The notes beneath the pieces were generated by a model. That model saw nothing but the letters and a program-made list of their open reading frames with translations, was not told the DNA's origin and searched no databases. A stretch of DNA of 64,000 nucleotides from Inia geoffrensis (Eukaryota; Chordata; Mammalia; Artiodactyla; Iniidae). Numbering within the stretch: position 1 is the first letter of the stretch; each line of letters begins with the position of its first letter. Below, in pieces: positions 46,218 through 56,840 of this stretch. The stretch lies in assembly GCA_036417435.1 (NCBI GenBank), contig CM070900.1, positions 116,948,315-117,012,314 on the forward strand, written 5' to 3'. The translations under genes and the position numbers were made by a program.

Positions 46218-46672
46218 AAGCTCCTGCGCATTTCCTCAAGCAAGTATGATGAAACCGAATAACGTTTTCAATTTATAATATCTCACTACAAGTTTTTTAA
46301 TTTTTACAAATGAATTATTAAAGCTGCAAACGGTAGTGGCTTTCTTTAAAGCTCTCTTTAAGTACTTAAAGGATAATAGAGAACAAGAAAACTCTTCTGT
46401 AATTGGTTAAAGGGCAAAGGTATGTGTGCTGTTCACAGGGGGTGGGGGGGCAGTGGTGGAAGAAATCCAGGTGACTTCAATTCAACTAAATAACGTGACC
46501 CCTATTTGCTGAGTAGAAGAGCCAAGCAGTAGGCCAGTGAAGGAGGTCTGACATGAAAGATGGGTGACCGCTGAGTCAGAAACCCTGGAAACAAAAGTAA
46601 GTGATTTTTTTTACCAAAAAGAATCAATACTTTTATAGCTAACTAAGCTGCCTTCTCCTCCACCAGCTAGGG
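46218..46672. other. No feature recognised
   Basis: Non-coding; contains a G-rich run 'gggggtggggggg' near 46438-46451. Confidence 0.35.
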
Positions 46673-46674
46673 TA

Positions 46675-49086
46675 CAGGTAAACATTGAAGATGTTGCAGG
46701 TTTGGTTCCACACTGCTGCAATAAAGTGAGTATTTCAGTAAAGTGAGTCAAAAATTTTTTGGTTTCCCAGTGCGTAAAGAGTTATGTTTACACTATACTG
46801 TAGTCTATCAGGTATACAATAGCATGTACAAAAAATAATGTACATATCTTAATTATTTAAAAAATAATGTACATACCTTCTTTATTGCTAAAAAAATGCT
46901 AACCATCATGCGAGGCTTCTGCGAGTCATAATCTTTTTGCTGATGGAGGATTTTGCCTCGATGTTTATGGCTGCTAACTGATCAGGGTAGTGGTTGCAGA
47001 GGGTTAGGGTAGCTGTAGCAATTTCTTAAAATAAGACAATGATGAAGTTTGCCTTGTTGATTCTTCCTCTCACAGATGATTTCTCTGTAGCATGAAATGT
47101 TTTTTGATAGCATTTTCCCCACAGTAGAACTTCTTTCAAAATTGGAGTCAATCCTCTCAAACCCTGTCACTGCTTTATCAACTAAGTTTATGTAGTATTC
47201 CGAGTCCTTTGTTGTCATTTCAATAATCTTCACAGCATCTTCATCAGGAGTAGATTTCATCTACTTTGTTTTCTCATCCATAAGAAGCAACCCCCACCTG
47301 TTCAAGTTTGATTATGAGATTGCAGCAATTCAGTCACATCTTCAGGCTCCACTTCTAATTCTAGTTCTCGTGCTATTTCCTCATCTGTAACTCTTCCTCC
47401 ACTGAAGTCTTGAGACCCTCAAAGTGATCCATGAGGGTTGGAGTCAACTTCTTCCAAACTCCTGTTAATGTTGATACTTTGACCTCTTCCCATGAATCAT
47501 GAATGTTCTTAATGGCATTCTAGAATGGTGAATTCTTTCTAGAAAATTTTCAATTTACTTTTCCCAGAGCCATTAGAGGGGTCACTATCTATGGCAGCTA
47601 TAGGCTTATGAAATGTATTTCCTTAATAAGACTTGAAAGCTTAAATTACGCCTTGATCCATGGGCTGCACAATGGGTGTTGTGTTGGCAGTCATGAAAAT
47701 AACACTAACCTTGTACATCTTTCTCAGAGCTCTTGGGTGAGCAGGTGCATTGTCAATGAGCAGTAATATTTTGGAAGGAGTCCTGTTTTCTGAGCAGGAG
47801 GTCTCAACAGTGGCTTCAAATATTCAGTAAACCATGTTGTCAAAAGATATGCTGTCATCCAGGCTTTGCTGTGCCATTTAGAGAGAGCACAGGCAGAGTA
47901 GATTTAACATAATTCTTAAGGGCCCTAGGATTTTCAGAATGGTAAATGAGCATTCGCTTCAACTTCAAGTCATCAGCTGCATTAGCCCCTAATTAGAGAG
48001 TCAGCCTGTCCTGTGAAGCTTTGAAGCCAGGCCTTGACTTATCCTCTCTAGCTATGAAAGTCCTAGGTGGCATCTTCTAGTAGAAGATTGTTTCATCTAC
48101 CTTAAAAATCTGTTGTTTAGTGAAGCCACCTTCATTAATGATCTTAGCTAGATCTTCCGGATAACTTGCTGCAGCTGCTATACGAGCACTTGCTGCTTCA
48201 CCTTGTATTTTGGTGTTATGGAGGTGTTACGGTTTCCTTCAACCTCACGAGCCAACCTCTGCTGGCTTCAAGCTTTTCTTCTGCAGCTTCCTTACCTCTC
48301 AGCCTTCACAGAATTGAAGAGAGTTAGGGCCTTGCTCTGGATTAGGCTTCGGCTTAAGGGAATATTGTGGCTGGTTTGATCTTCTATCCAGACCATTAAA
48401 ACTTTCTCTGTATCAGCAGTAAGGCTGTTTCACTTTCTTATCATTCATGTGTTCACTGGAGTAGTGCTTTTAATTTCCTTTAAAATTTCCAATTTTCCTT
48501 TGGATTTAAAACTTGGTTAACTGTTTGGCACAAGATCCCTAGCTTTTAGCCTATCTCAGCTTTCATCATGCCTTCCTCACTAAGTTTAATTATTTCTAGC
48601 TTTTGATTTAAAGTGAGAAACGTGTGACTCTTTCTTTCAATTGAACACTTAGAGGCCATCGTAAGGTTATTAACTGGCCTAATTTCAATATTGTTGTGAA
48701 TAGAGCGCTCTGAGGAGAGGGAGAGAGGCAGGGGAACGGCGGGTCAGGGGAGCAGTCAGAACACACATGACATTTATCAATTAAGTTCGCTGTCTCATGT
48801 GGGTGTGGTTTGTGGCGCCCTGAAATAAATGTAAGAGCAACATCAAAGATCACAGACCAGAGATCACCGTAACAAATATAATAATAATAAAAAAAATTGG
48901 AAATATTGTGATAATTACGAAAATGTGACGAGACATGAAGTGAGCAAATACCGTTGGAAAAATTATGCCAATAGACTTGATCCATGCAGGGTTGCCACAA
49001 ACCTTCAATCTGTAAAACAAAACAAAACAAGACACAGAATCAGTGAAGTGCAATAAAGCAAAATGCAATAAAATGAGATATGCCTG
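46675..49086 (-). mobile_element. Nearly complete Tigger1 (pogo/Tc1-mariner) DNA transposon
   Basis: The element is 2412 bp with ends caggtaaacattgaag (left, degraded) and gagatatgcctg (right), flanked by TA at 46673-46674 and 49087-49088. Both subterminal regions ('ataaagtgagtcaaaaattttttggtttccc' at the left; 'gttgccacaaaccttcaatctgt', 'gtgcaataaagcaaaatgcaa' at the right) and the whole internal part are present in Tigger1 order. The length is about that of the family consensus (near 2.4 kb). The transposase lies on the minus strand and is broken. Confidence 0.95.
46982..48659 (-). pseudogene. Tigger1 transposase pseudogene
   Basis: The start is the ATG at 48659, reading M-A-S-K-C-S and then the N-terminal helix-turn-helix part 'L-N-Q-K-L-E-I-I-K-L-S-E-E-G'. 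A TAA at 48546-48548 stops it after about 37 codons. Further on, the first catalytic aspartate context V-D-E-T is readable, followed by a TAG (48077-48079) where a Trp is expected. The second aspartate context L-L-I-D-N-A-P-A-H is preserved near 47740-47765. The last 92 codons are open (47260-46982) and end in a TGA at 46982. There are multiple lesions, so no function is possible. In this family the DDE transposase cuts at the TIRs and inserts at TA. Confidence 0.9.
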
Positions 49087-49088
49087 TA

Positions 49089-51994
49089 TATACTTTATTC
49101 TCCTTGAGACTCAGTTGGCTCATCCGTAAATGGGACCACTGTAACATCCTTCACAAATGATGGGGATAGGTAGACCTGAGATAACAGTTCTTTCTGAACT
49201 CACCTGGAAAGGGTGAACACGAAGATAGAGGATGCTAGTGGGAATTGCATTATAGAAGAAACATCTGAATAGAAGGCTGAGTATTGGAGTCTATTCCAAT
49301 TACGATAAAACTATGGGATGCCCTGGTGTTGATAAATAAGTAAATAGCTCTTTGTGTCTGAATCCTCACAGATGGACCAGGGGATATTTTCAGGACATAT
49401 AAAGCAGTTGAACCTCCTAAGCAAGAGCAAAGATATAAAAGTCATTTGTGGGTCACAGAAACTAAACGATAAGAGGAAACCTTCTATTTATTTATTTTTA
49501 AAGTCAATAGTCCAGTGACCACTCTGTCATTCTGAAATTTTGTTCCTCATCCTCTAGAATATATACTCAGCTGAGTGGCCAGTACCTTTGGAGGCCTTGA
49601 CTCTCTGTTAGTAGAAGGAAATTGTGCCTACATTCCTCTCAGGCCTTGAAGAAATACTTTTTATCAAGAATCTTTGGATTTCACAGAAACCTCTAGAATT
49701 CTTTTCTCAGACTGCAAGTTTAATTATAATTTAAGATTTGCAAGACACATAATTTCCCCTTAATTTAAATTTCCTCTTATTCTAGTAGCATTTTAGTTTT
49801 GTATTTCAATGAAAGCTTGTACATGTTTAAAAAAATGATTGGTTAGAAAATTAGTCTTGCTATGTTTCCAAGTATTCAAGACTTATAAATTTAAAACAAG
49901 ACAAAACACATTTTATTTTCAAAAGAGAAAAAAACTACTTGTTTAGTTCTGAATTTAAACTTTCAAGTTTTATGCTGGGGAATTTTTTCCCACTTTTCTT
50001 TTTAACTAACTCATGTCTCACGAATCTAGTTTAATTTTCCTAATATTTATAGTTCCTGTTCAATAACCTTTTCCAGTCATGGGAATGAAGAAATATGTTT
50101 TGTTTTTTTTCAAGTTCATACTTAATGTGCATTGTTCACAAAGTGATGGGGAGAAGGCCATTTTGTGGAAAATGATTCAAACTAGTCATTTTTCAGAAAT
50201 GATTCAAATAAAGAGGTGATATCCACTTGGTGAGTAGCCTGTGGGCTGCACTCCTGACTTTGGGATTTTCTGCCCTCTCAAGGCTTTGGGTTTCCCACCT
50301 GTCCAGTGAGGGACTTGGTCTCCAGCCCCCTCAGAAGCTTTATGATTTTTACCACGTAAGTGACTATAGCCTTTATTTAATCTCTGGGCTACTGTGCCAA
50401 TATCACTGCAGTAATTTTTACTTAGTTTTTATCTTTTAATTAACTTATTTTATTTTTAACTTAAATAAATGCGTTTTGAAAGGAAGTTTTGTTTCCCTGT
50501 CATAAATAGATGGTAACCTGAAAACATTAATTTAATGAAAACCAGACGGTATTATTAAGTTCTAGCTCCACATAGTTGCGTGAGGCTTGCCTTCTATTTC
50601 TTAAAAAGAAAGGGAAAACTGTTAGATAGTTCTTTGTCAGCACCAGCCTGAGACTTTCTTCTTGATATAACTAGAGGTCTCCAAAACCCTGAAATGCAGT
50701 GAATTTTCTCATTGTGTCATCCAATATTGATATGTCTCCTAAAATTATCTTGTACACACTAGTGGTACACATCCCTCCACCTGGGAAACACTGGGTTGTA
50801 TGTTGTCCAAGGCCTCTGCCAGTTCTAACAATTTATTATACTGAAAATCAGTAATTTCAGTTTACAGACACACGAAAGACATAGAGGTACATTCCTCTGC
50901 TGGTGCTTTGAACAGCTAAGATGCAAACATCTCATAGGAAGAGCTGACTCCTCTCTACTCCATGACTCTGAGTAACTTGTTCAGACACGAAAAGGTAATG
51001 AGGAAGTGTGCATAAGAAGTGGTCAACTTGATTTGGTTGTTACAAAAGACCTTTATCTAACAATCAAATTGGAAAATGTCATTAAATCAGTCAAACTATT
51101 TTTGACAGAGCTGAAAAGCAAATGCTGTGATCAGTTTAACAGAGTAGCTGTATTTTGTTTGTTTTTGTTTTATTTTTTAGAGCTAATGCTTTTTTTTTTG
51201 TATTTTGATAGCAAATTGATGCAGTTTGATAATACTGCAAAACTTAAGCATCTTTAACATTTTCTAACTGCCCAGTGACCATTTATGTGATGAAAGTAAA
51301 TGTCTTAAAAACTGAAATGAATTGCTATTTCCACTTGTAACTTTGTGTTTGTTTGTTTGTTTTGCTATAAGCTTGTGCAGTAAGAGTAAAGACCTCAGTT
51401 CAAAACTTTTGCTTTCTCCTTTGTAGAGTGCTGCTAGAGTTACACAAGTGACCAAAGCTTAGAATCTTTTTGTTACCCAGCATGAAGTAAAACAAGTGAT
51501 TAAAGCTGACTCACATAGAGAGTAGCAGTGGAAAATTAGTGGGGAAATTCACTGTTAGTTTTTTACTTCTACTGCCTACATAAAAAACACCATACTGACA
51601 ATTGAGATATCAGTATTTTTCAATAACCCATTTTATTTGGCAGACGCCCCAAAGAGTTCCATACATCTGCCTGGGACTTGGAGGTGATACTTTTCATAGT
51701 ATTAAATTTGGTGCTAGTCACTTCAGATACTCACTTCTGAGTGAGGGAGAGGTAGCTCACCCTCACCAATAGCAGCCTCAAAAAATCCCCATGGCACCTG
51801 CCACTATGAGACTGCATTTTCAGTTAGTGCAAGCTTCTGCTGCTCCCTTATGCCTTCACCTACTTAATTCCGCTCAGAAAACAGTGGACACAGCCCAGAC
51901 CCACAAGTGGCAAGGCAAATTACCCACAGTATCTGCAAAACCAGACCCTGGGGTGGAGTCTTGAAATTCAGCAGCTTGGTGTTTTGGAGAGCAA
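49089..51994. other. No gene recognised; repeat-poor 2.9 kb
   Basis: AT-rich, with no identifiable young transposon. A consensus-like splice donor (cacgtaagtgac, 50355-50366) follows a short frame at 50227-50439, and an acceptor-like 'catttttcag' lies at 50188-50197. The exon candidate between them has no protein similarity, so I do not call a gene. Confidence 0.4.
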
Positions 51995-52160
51995 GGGTCT
52001 GGGAACCAGGAGACTAGATTCCAGGTCCAGCTCCATGACTGACTGTGTGACAGTGAGCAACCCAGTTATCGTCGCTGATTTTCAGTGTCCCCTGCTCTAA
52101 AAGAAAGGGTGAGAAGGGACCTGGATAGCCATTTCTTACTTTAACATCCGATGATTCTAC
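51995..52160 (+). mobile_element. MIR SINE fragment
   Basis: Sense MIR: 'gggtctgggaaccaggagactagattccaggtccagctccatgactgactgtgtgacagtgagcaacc' matches the MIR 'gagtcagacagacctgggttcgaatcctggctctgccacttactagctgtgtgaccttgggcaa' pattern; the 3' part is degraded. Confidence 0.75.
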
Positions 52161-53045
52161 TTCCTATGGTGTTACACTGATATCTAGCATTAAAAATATT
52201 GTTCAATAACCTTGGACTTTAAAGTAGCAACCCAGTCTGGCAGAAGGTTTTAAAAAGAATAGGCAGCATAAACTCTCATCAAGTCATGCACTTTATTAAG
52301 GACTTAATAATAGACCCACAATAATAGACCCACAATTAGACAGACAGGTATTTCTGATTTGCTGGTTAACTCATTGACTCTGCCATGAATTGACCTTCAG
52401 AAAACTAAAGAATGATAGGTATCGACTTAGCCGTTAAGTAGTTGATCTGCAAACATACCTGAATTAATATTTTATTGATTGCATTTCATTTTAATTGTAG
52501 TGTGGTTAAAATTCCAATGAGATAAGTATCTTCCTTTACTGTGAAAACCCCAGAGAACAGTAGCTTCGAAACATTTATCATAACAATAAACATAGACTAT
52601 TACCCAACAGTTATGCTTAAAGATGCCTGTGAGTGACTAGACTAATATAGGCTTTCATGTAAAACCAATGATTTGCATGGCACTTCACTGGGAGGTCATG
52701 TTTCTACAGATGAGCAGAATATTCCTAACCCAGAGGGCTAGCTGGGAAAATACACCTAAACTATGGTTTACTTTTCCACAACATTTCCATCCTACAGCCT
52801 AAAACTCAAAGCCAAAGACTATGTTTTCCAAACATGTCAAAACCAAAGGAATATATTTATTTATTTTAAATTTGAGCCAAAATGTGATCATTTGTAGTCA
52901 CACAATGTTAAACTCTGATATTCTTTTTTCCAAGAGCAGTGGTCTGATTTTTAGAAAGGTAGCAGGGAATAGTAATTTCAATCAGCCAACACCTGTTGAT
53001 ATTTGGCTCTTCTAAATAAATAAGTGGTAAACTTCAATAGGAGTT
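52161..53045. other. No feature recognised
   Basis: AT-rich. A short direct repeat 'aataatagacccaca' occurs twice at about 52306-52335. Nothing else. Confidence 0.35.
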
Positions 53046-53056
53046 TGGCTCAGCTT

Positions 53057-53273
53057 TATTATTATTATTTTACATCTTTATTAGAGTATAATTGCTTTAC
53101 AATGGTGTGTTAGTTTCTGCTTTATAACAAAGTGAATCAGTTATACATATACATATGTTCCCATATCTCTTCCCTCTTGCGTCTCCCTCCCTCCCACCCT
53201 CCCTGTCCCACCCTCCCTGTCCCACCCCTCTAGGTGGTCACAAAGCACCTAGCTGATCTCCCTGTGCTATGCG
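53057..53273 (-). mobile_element. 217-bp truncated L1 3' end
   Basis: Same 3'-UTR sequence as the full-length L1 at 23.2-23.4 kb: 'tacatctttattagagtataattgctttacaatggtg', 'cccatatctcttccctcttgcg', 'ctaggtggtcacaaagcac'. TSD tggctcagctt at 53046-53056 and 53274-53284. A 15-bp unit 'ccaccctccctgtcc' is duplicated near 53196-53225. Confidence 0.93.
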
Positions 53274-53329
53274 TGGCTCAGCTTATTATTAAAGTTGCTC
53301 CAGGAAAATGACCTTCAGTTTGCCGGAGT

Positions 53330-53420
53330 TGCCTTCCTCTGGTCATTCATTCAGCACACTATTGAGAGCCTACTATGTGTCAGGCAGGTAGTAATCTTCT
53401 CATGTGCATTCCTTATCACA
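53330..53420 (-). mobile_element. MIR/L2-type tail fragment
   Basis: 'tcattcattcagcacactattgagagcctactatgtgtcaggcag' is the reverse complement of the common L2/MIR 3' tail. Confidence 0.6.
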
Positions 53421-53659
53421 CTATATTTTTCCAATGAAATCAATTAAAAAGCATCTGGTGACTTAAGCTTAGAACCATATTTCAGAGGCCAAATATCAAC
53501 CCACTCCTGCAAATGGAAAAGAAAAGGAAGTCGGAGCTCGTAACCACGAAAAAGTATTCTGTCCAAGATCCCAAGACCTCCTTCAGCTCTGCCATCACTT
53601 TCCTGAATTCTATACTTTCCACGCCTCATTTTCTTCAGAGAAAGGAGGCAACCTAGCAA

Positions 53660-53885
53660 AGAGGAAGAACACTGCTTCCATGGCCAGACAGATTTGCTTT
53701 TGAAGCCTCACTTCTCCATGAACCAGATGTGGAACCCGGCAAGTTTTTTAAACTTCTTTAAGCCTAAGTTTCTTCTCTAAGTTGGAAATAATAATATCCT
53801 ACTCAAGGTTGCTGCAGGGATAAGATGAGATAATGTGAGTAAAGCTCTTAGTGCTGCATTTGCAAATGATAAGCACTCAGGAGAG
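53660..53885 (+). mobile_element. MIR SINE
   Basis: Sense MIR order: 'agaacactgcttccatggccagacagatttg', 'ggcaagttttttaaacttctttaagcctaagtttcttctc', 'ggaaataataatatcctactcaaggttgctgcagggataagatgagataatg', 'agtgctgcatttgcaaatgataagcactcag'. Confidence 0.85.
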
Positions 53886-54341
53886 TGTAGCTTCAATTTA
53901 ATCTTGTCATTAGCAGAGCATAGAGATGACAGATGAACTAAGATTTATTAAGTTCCTAGTACTCCTTGGGCAAAAAATAGGTTCTGGAAATTACCCTGTC
54001 CCCATTCTTTCCCCACCCTCACCTCACCCCAGTTTCTTCTTTATGAATTTGAGAGCTAATTCTCTAGCTTATTACCATCATTCCCTTCATCTCCTCTTTC
54101 TAATTCTTCATGATTCATTTTAGAAATATCACTGTGCATCAGCATAACCATCGGCAGAGAAAACCAGCAAAAGAAAACCAGTAAAAATTCAAATCACTAT
54201 TAGCTAAAAGTTATTTAGTAGCAGTTATTCTACATGGTGGAATTAATGATAATTTTTATCTTCTTGACTTATGCTATTTTTTATGTTTTCCAAACTTCTA
54301 CGTTGACATAAGAACAGAAAAAAGAAAACCGGTATTTTAAA

Positions 54342-54342
<1 letters not shown>

Positions 54343-54380
<38 letters not shown>
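54343..54380. repeat. (GT)n microsatellite
   Basis: About 19 GT units, uninterrupted. Confidence 0.95.
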
Positions 54381-54384
<4 letters not shown>

Positions 54385-54484
54385 GTAGCTGAGGGAAGTT
54401 ACTTATAAAGCTCAGTAAAGAGTGGTTGTAGGGGATTGTCTGAAATAACTGGAGCATTCGTGAACATCAAAAGAAAATTATTTT

Positions 54485-54715
54485 AGCCAAAAGCCCAGGA
54501 CTTAGGGTTCAAAGACATTGATTTCAATCCTAGTACAATGATTTAGTAGCTGTATGACCTTAGTCACTTTTAACATTTCTAAGTCTCATTTCTCTCATCC
54601 ATAAAATGGGGTGGTAATATCATTCTCCAGTAATTCCTTAAAGATTAAGCAACATTGCATGTGAAAAATGTATGATATATGACACAGAGTTAGAGCTCAA
54701 ATGTGTTAGTTGACT
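54485..54715 (+). mobile_element. MIR SINE
   Basis: Sense MIR: 'tttcaatcctagtacaatgatttagtagctgtatgaccttagtcac', 'taagtctcatttctctcatccataaaatggggtggtaatatc', 'ttagagctcaaatgtg'. Confidence 0.8.
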
Positions 54716-55047
54716 TATAACCCGAAGAGTATCTAAATGCTTTAAAAAAAAGTTAACCAGAAAATTTAGACAAAACCCCTGCACTCATTAAAATTACCTC
54801 ATGCGTTTGGATGTTCCGTCCATACCTGAAGTGTGACATAGTAAAAACTAAACTTAATATTTTTCCACATAATCCCTTCCCTTTCTTGTATTTATTGGCA
54901 CTGTTGATGAAAAGATCCACTTTATAGTTCCCCAAGCTAATAACATCAATTCGCTCCAACTTCTGATTTTGCAATATTTGATCTCTTCCTTCTTCCAGTT
55001 GAGGTTTCCTCTGAAATATTGGTTTGATTTCACTCTTTTCTCTCCTT

Positions 55048-55260
55048 CAGCGTTTCTCAGCCTTAGCTCTATTGACATTTGGGGCTGGATTATTTTTGTT
55101 TTTGGGGTCTGTTCTGTGCATTGTAGGATATTTAGCAGCATCCTTAACCTTTTGAATTGTGGACCATCCTGGACCACATATTTTGTGACCACCAAAAATG
55201 TCCCTAGACATTGCCAAATGTCTCCTGGGAGGAGAATTCACTCCCAGTTAAGAACCACTG
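55048..55260. mobile_element. MER20 (hAT-Charlie group) with 8-bp TSD
   Basis: Ends cagcgtttctcag and (reverse complement) cagtggttcttaact are imperfect TIRs. The interior matches MER20: 'ctattgacatttggggctgga', 'ctgttctgtgcattgtaggatatttagcagcatcc', 'atgtccctagacattgccaaatgtctcctggg'. TSD ctctcctt (55040-55047) and ctcttctt (55261-55268), one mismatch. Its 213 bp is close to the family's usual 219. MER20 copies have been reported as decidual/endometrial regulatory elements; there is no evidence for that here. Confidence 0.93.
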
Positions 55261-55268
55261 CTCTTCTT

Positions 55269-56289
55269 GGCTCATATCCCATAACAATAGCTCTCTTGAG
55301 TTACACCATAGGTCCACACAATACTAACAGTAGTGATAACGACTTTAAAAAATATTTACCCCAAATTTAGTGTTTGAATCTATTTGTTATAATGAATCTC
55401 CATGTAATTTCCAGAGAGTGTACAAGAGGATGCCGAGTATGTTGCATTCACATCTCAGCTATTCTCTGAATAAGACAGCGCTTTGTGTTTGCCTGGTCTG
55501 AAGGTGTTATGCGTTATTAAGTGAAAACGTCTCCCACATCACTAAACCTCACTCTGGAAAGTAACCATTTTTTTTTAAATGGCCTCATTTGTTTATTTTA
55601 TTATGTTAATTGCATTCAATATATGCTTTTCCATATTATCTTCTTGTCTATTTACATTAGAACACATATTCATTGTGGTGTAGAATGAAAACGCAATATG
55701 TACCTGATAGTATCTGTGATCCACACAACGCATTCACTAATGTGCACATTAAATGTTAAGTAAGCAAGTATTCTGTGGTTTTTATAATGCATAAATCCTT
55801 AGTAGATTATTATATACATGTTTAAGTATGTTAATGATTTTTAGAGGAACTGGTTGGGTTTTCTACATGTACTAAGAATGCATTATTATTATTATGATTC
55901 CCATTTAAAATAATTAAATATTTGCTTTTGCTACATACAAATTTGCCTTCCCACATGTTTTTCAGAAGTAGCTTACCTTCAGATAATTACGATTGCCTGT
56001 AGTTATATCCCTGGGGTATTTACTATGTTACACTTTGTGCTAAGTATTTTATATACATTATCTCTTTAAAATAAACTGCCTCAGCAGAGACACCTAGAAG
56101 AACGAGTAGAGAATAGATGTGGAAGAGAGGTAGAAGAGTTCATTTTGAATTTTTTTAGAAAATATGTATGTAATTCTGGTTCTTAATCCTGACTGAGATA
56201 AAAATCCAGCTGTCCTCATTGTAAGGATAAGACGTTCCTGTCCCTCACTTTCCATTTACTCCTCTGTCCTCCAAAGTTTGGCTTATGTT
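55269..56289. other. No feature recognised
   Basis: AT-rich with an ATT-repeat patch near 55880-55900. Nothing else assigned. Confidence 0.35.
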
Positions 56290-56840
56290 CCACCATTTAA
56301 TTAAAACTCTACCAGCCATATTCATCAACAGCCTCTGTGGTAAACCCGGTGGGTTTCAGTCCTTATCCTAGTGACTCCCTGACTTTTATTTTTTAGATCA
56401 CTTAGTCTTTTTAAAATACTCTATTCTCTAATATGTATCCTCAAGCTAGATTTCTTGCCTGATCTGCAGACCCTAAATTTATCTGCACACTGGACATGAC
56501 AACTTAGATGTCTTAGGAACACGCTTATAATTCGGTTATTAGAAACTGAATTCATCACATCTCACTACCCCAAATCTGCTTTTCCTCCTGTGTTTCCCAT
56601 TTCAATAAATGTGTTCATGATTACCGCCATTTCTTGAGCCAAAATTAAGGCATGATCCATGGCTTTTCCCTCTGCCTTAGCTCTATTATTCAATTCAGTC
56701 ATCAAATCCTGTTAATTCTATCTCTTCAGTAGCTCTCAAACTCATCATGTTTTCATGTTCCTGCTAACCATCTTAGTTCTGAATCTCATAATCTTTTGAC
56801 TATTTTATGCAGCAGTTTCCTAATTGGCCTTCCAGGTGGA
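56290..56840 (+). mobile_element. L2-like LINE fragment
   Basis: Sense L2-type pieces in order: 'gaaactgaattcatcac', 'ccccaaatctgcttttcctcctgtg', 'gagccaaaattaaggcatgatcc', 'tcagtcatcaaatcctgttaattctatctcttc' and 'gcagcagtttcctaattggccttcc'. Diverged; L2 versus L3 not resolved. Confidence 0.65.

Noticed and set aside
48608..49030. 140-codon minus-strand frame upstream of the Tigger1 transposase
   Set aside because: It runs through the non-coding terminal region of Tigger1 in a frame other than the transposase; no similarity to the transposase start at 48659.
54854..55370. Frames of 113 and 133 codons over the 55-kb region
   Set aside because: They overlap the MER20 element and each other on opposite strands; no protein family recognised.
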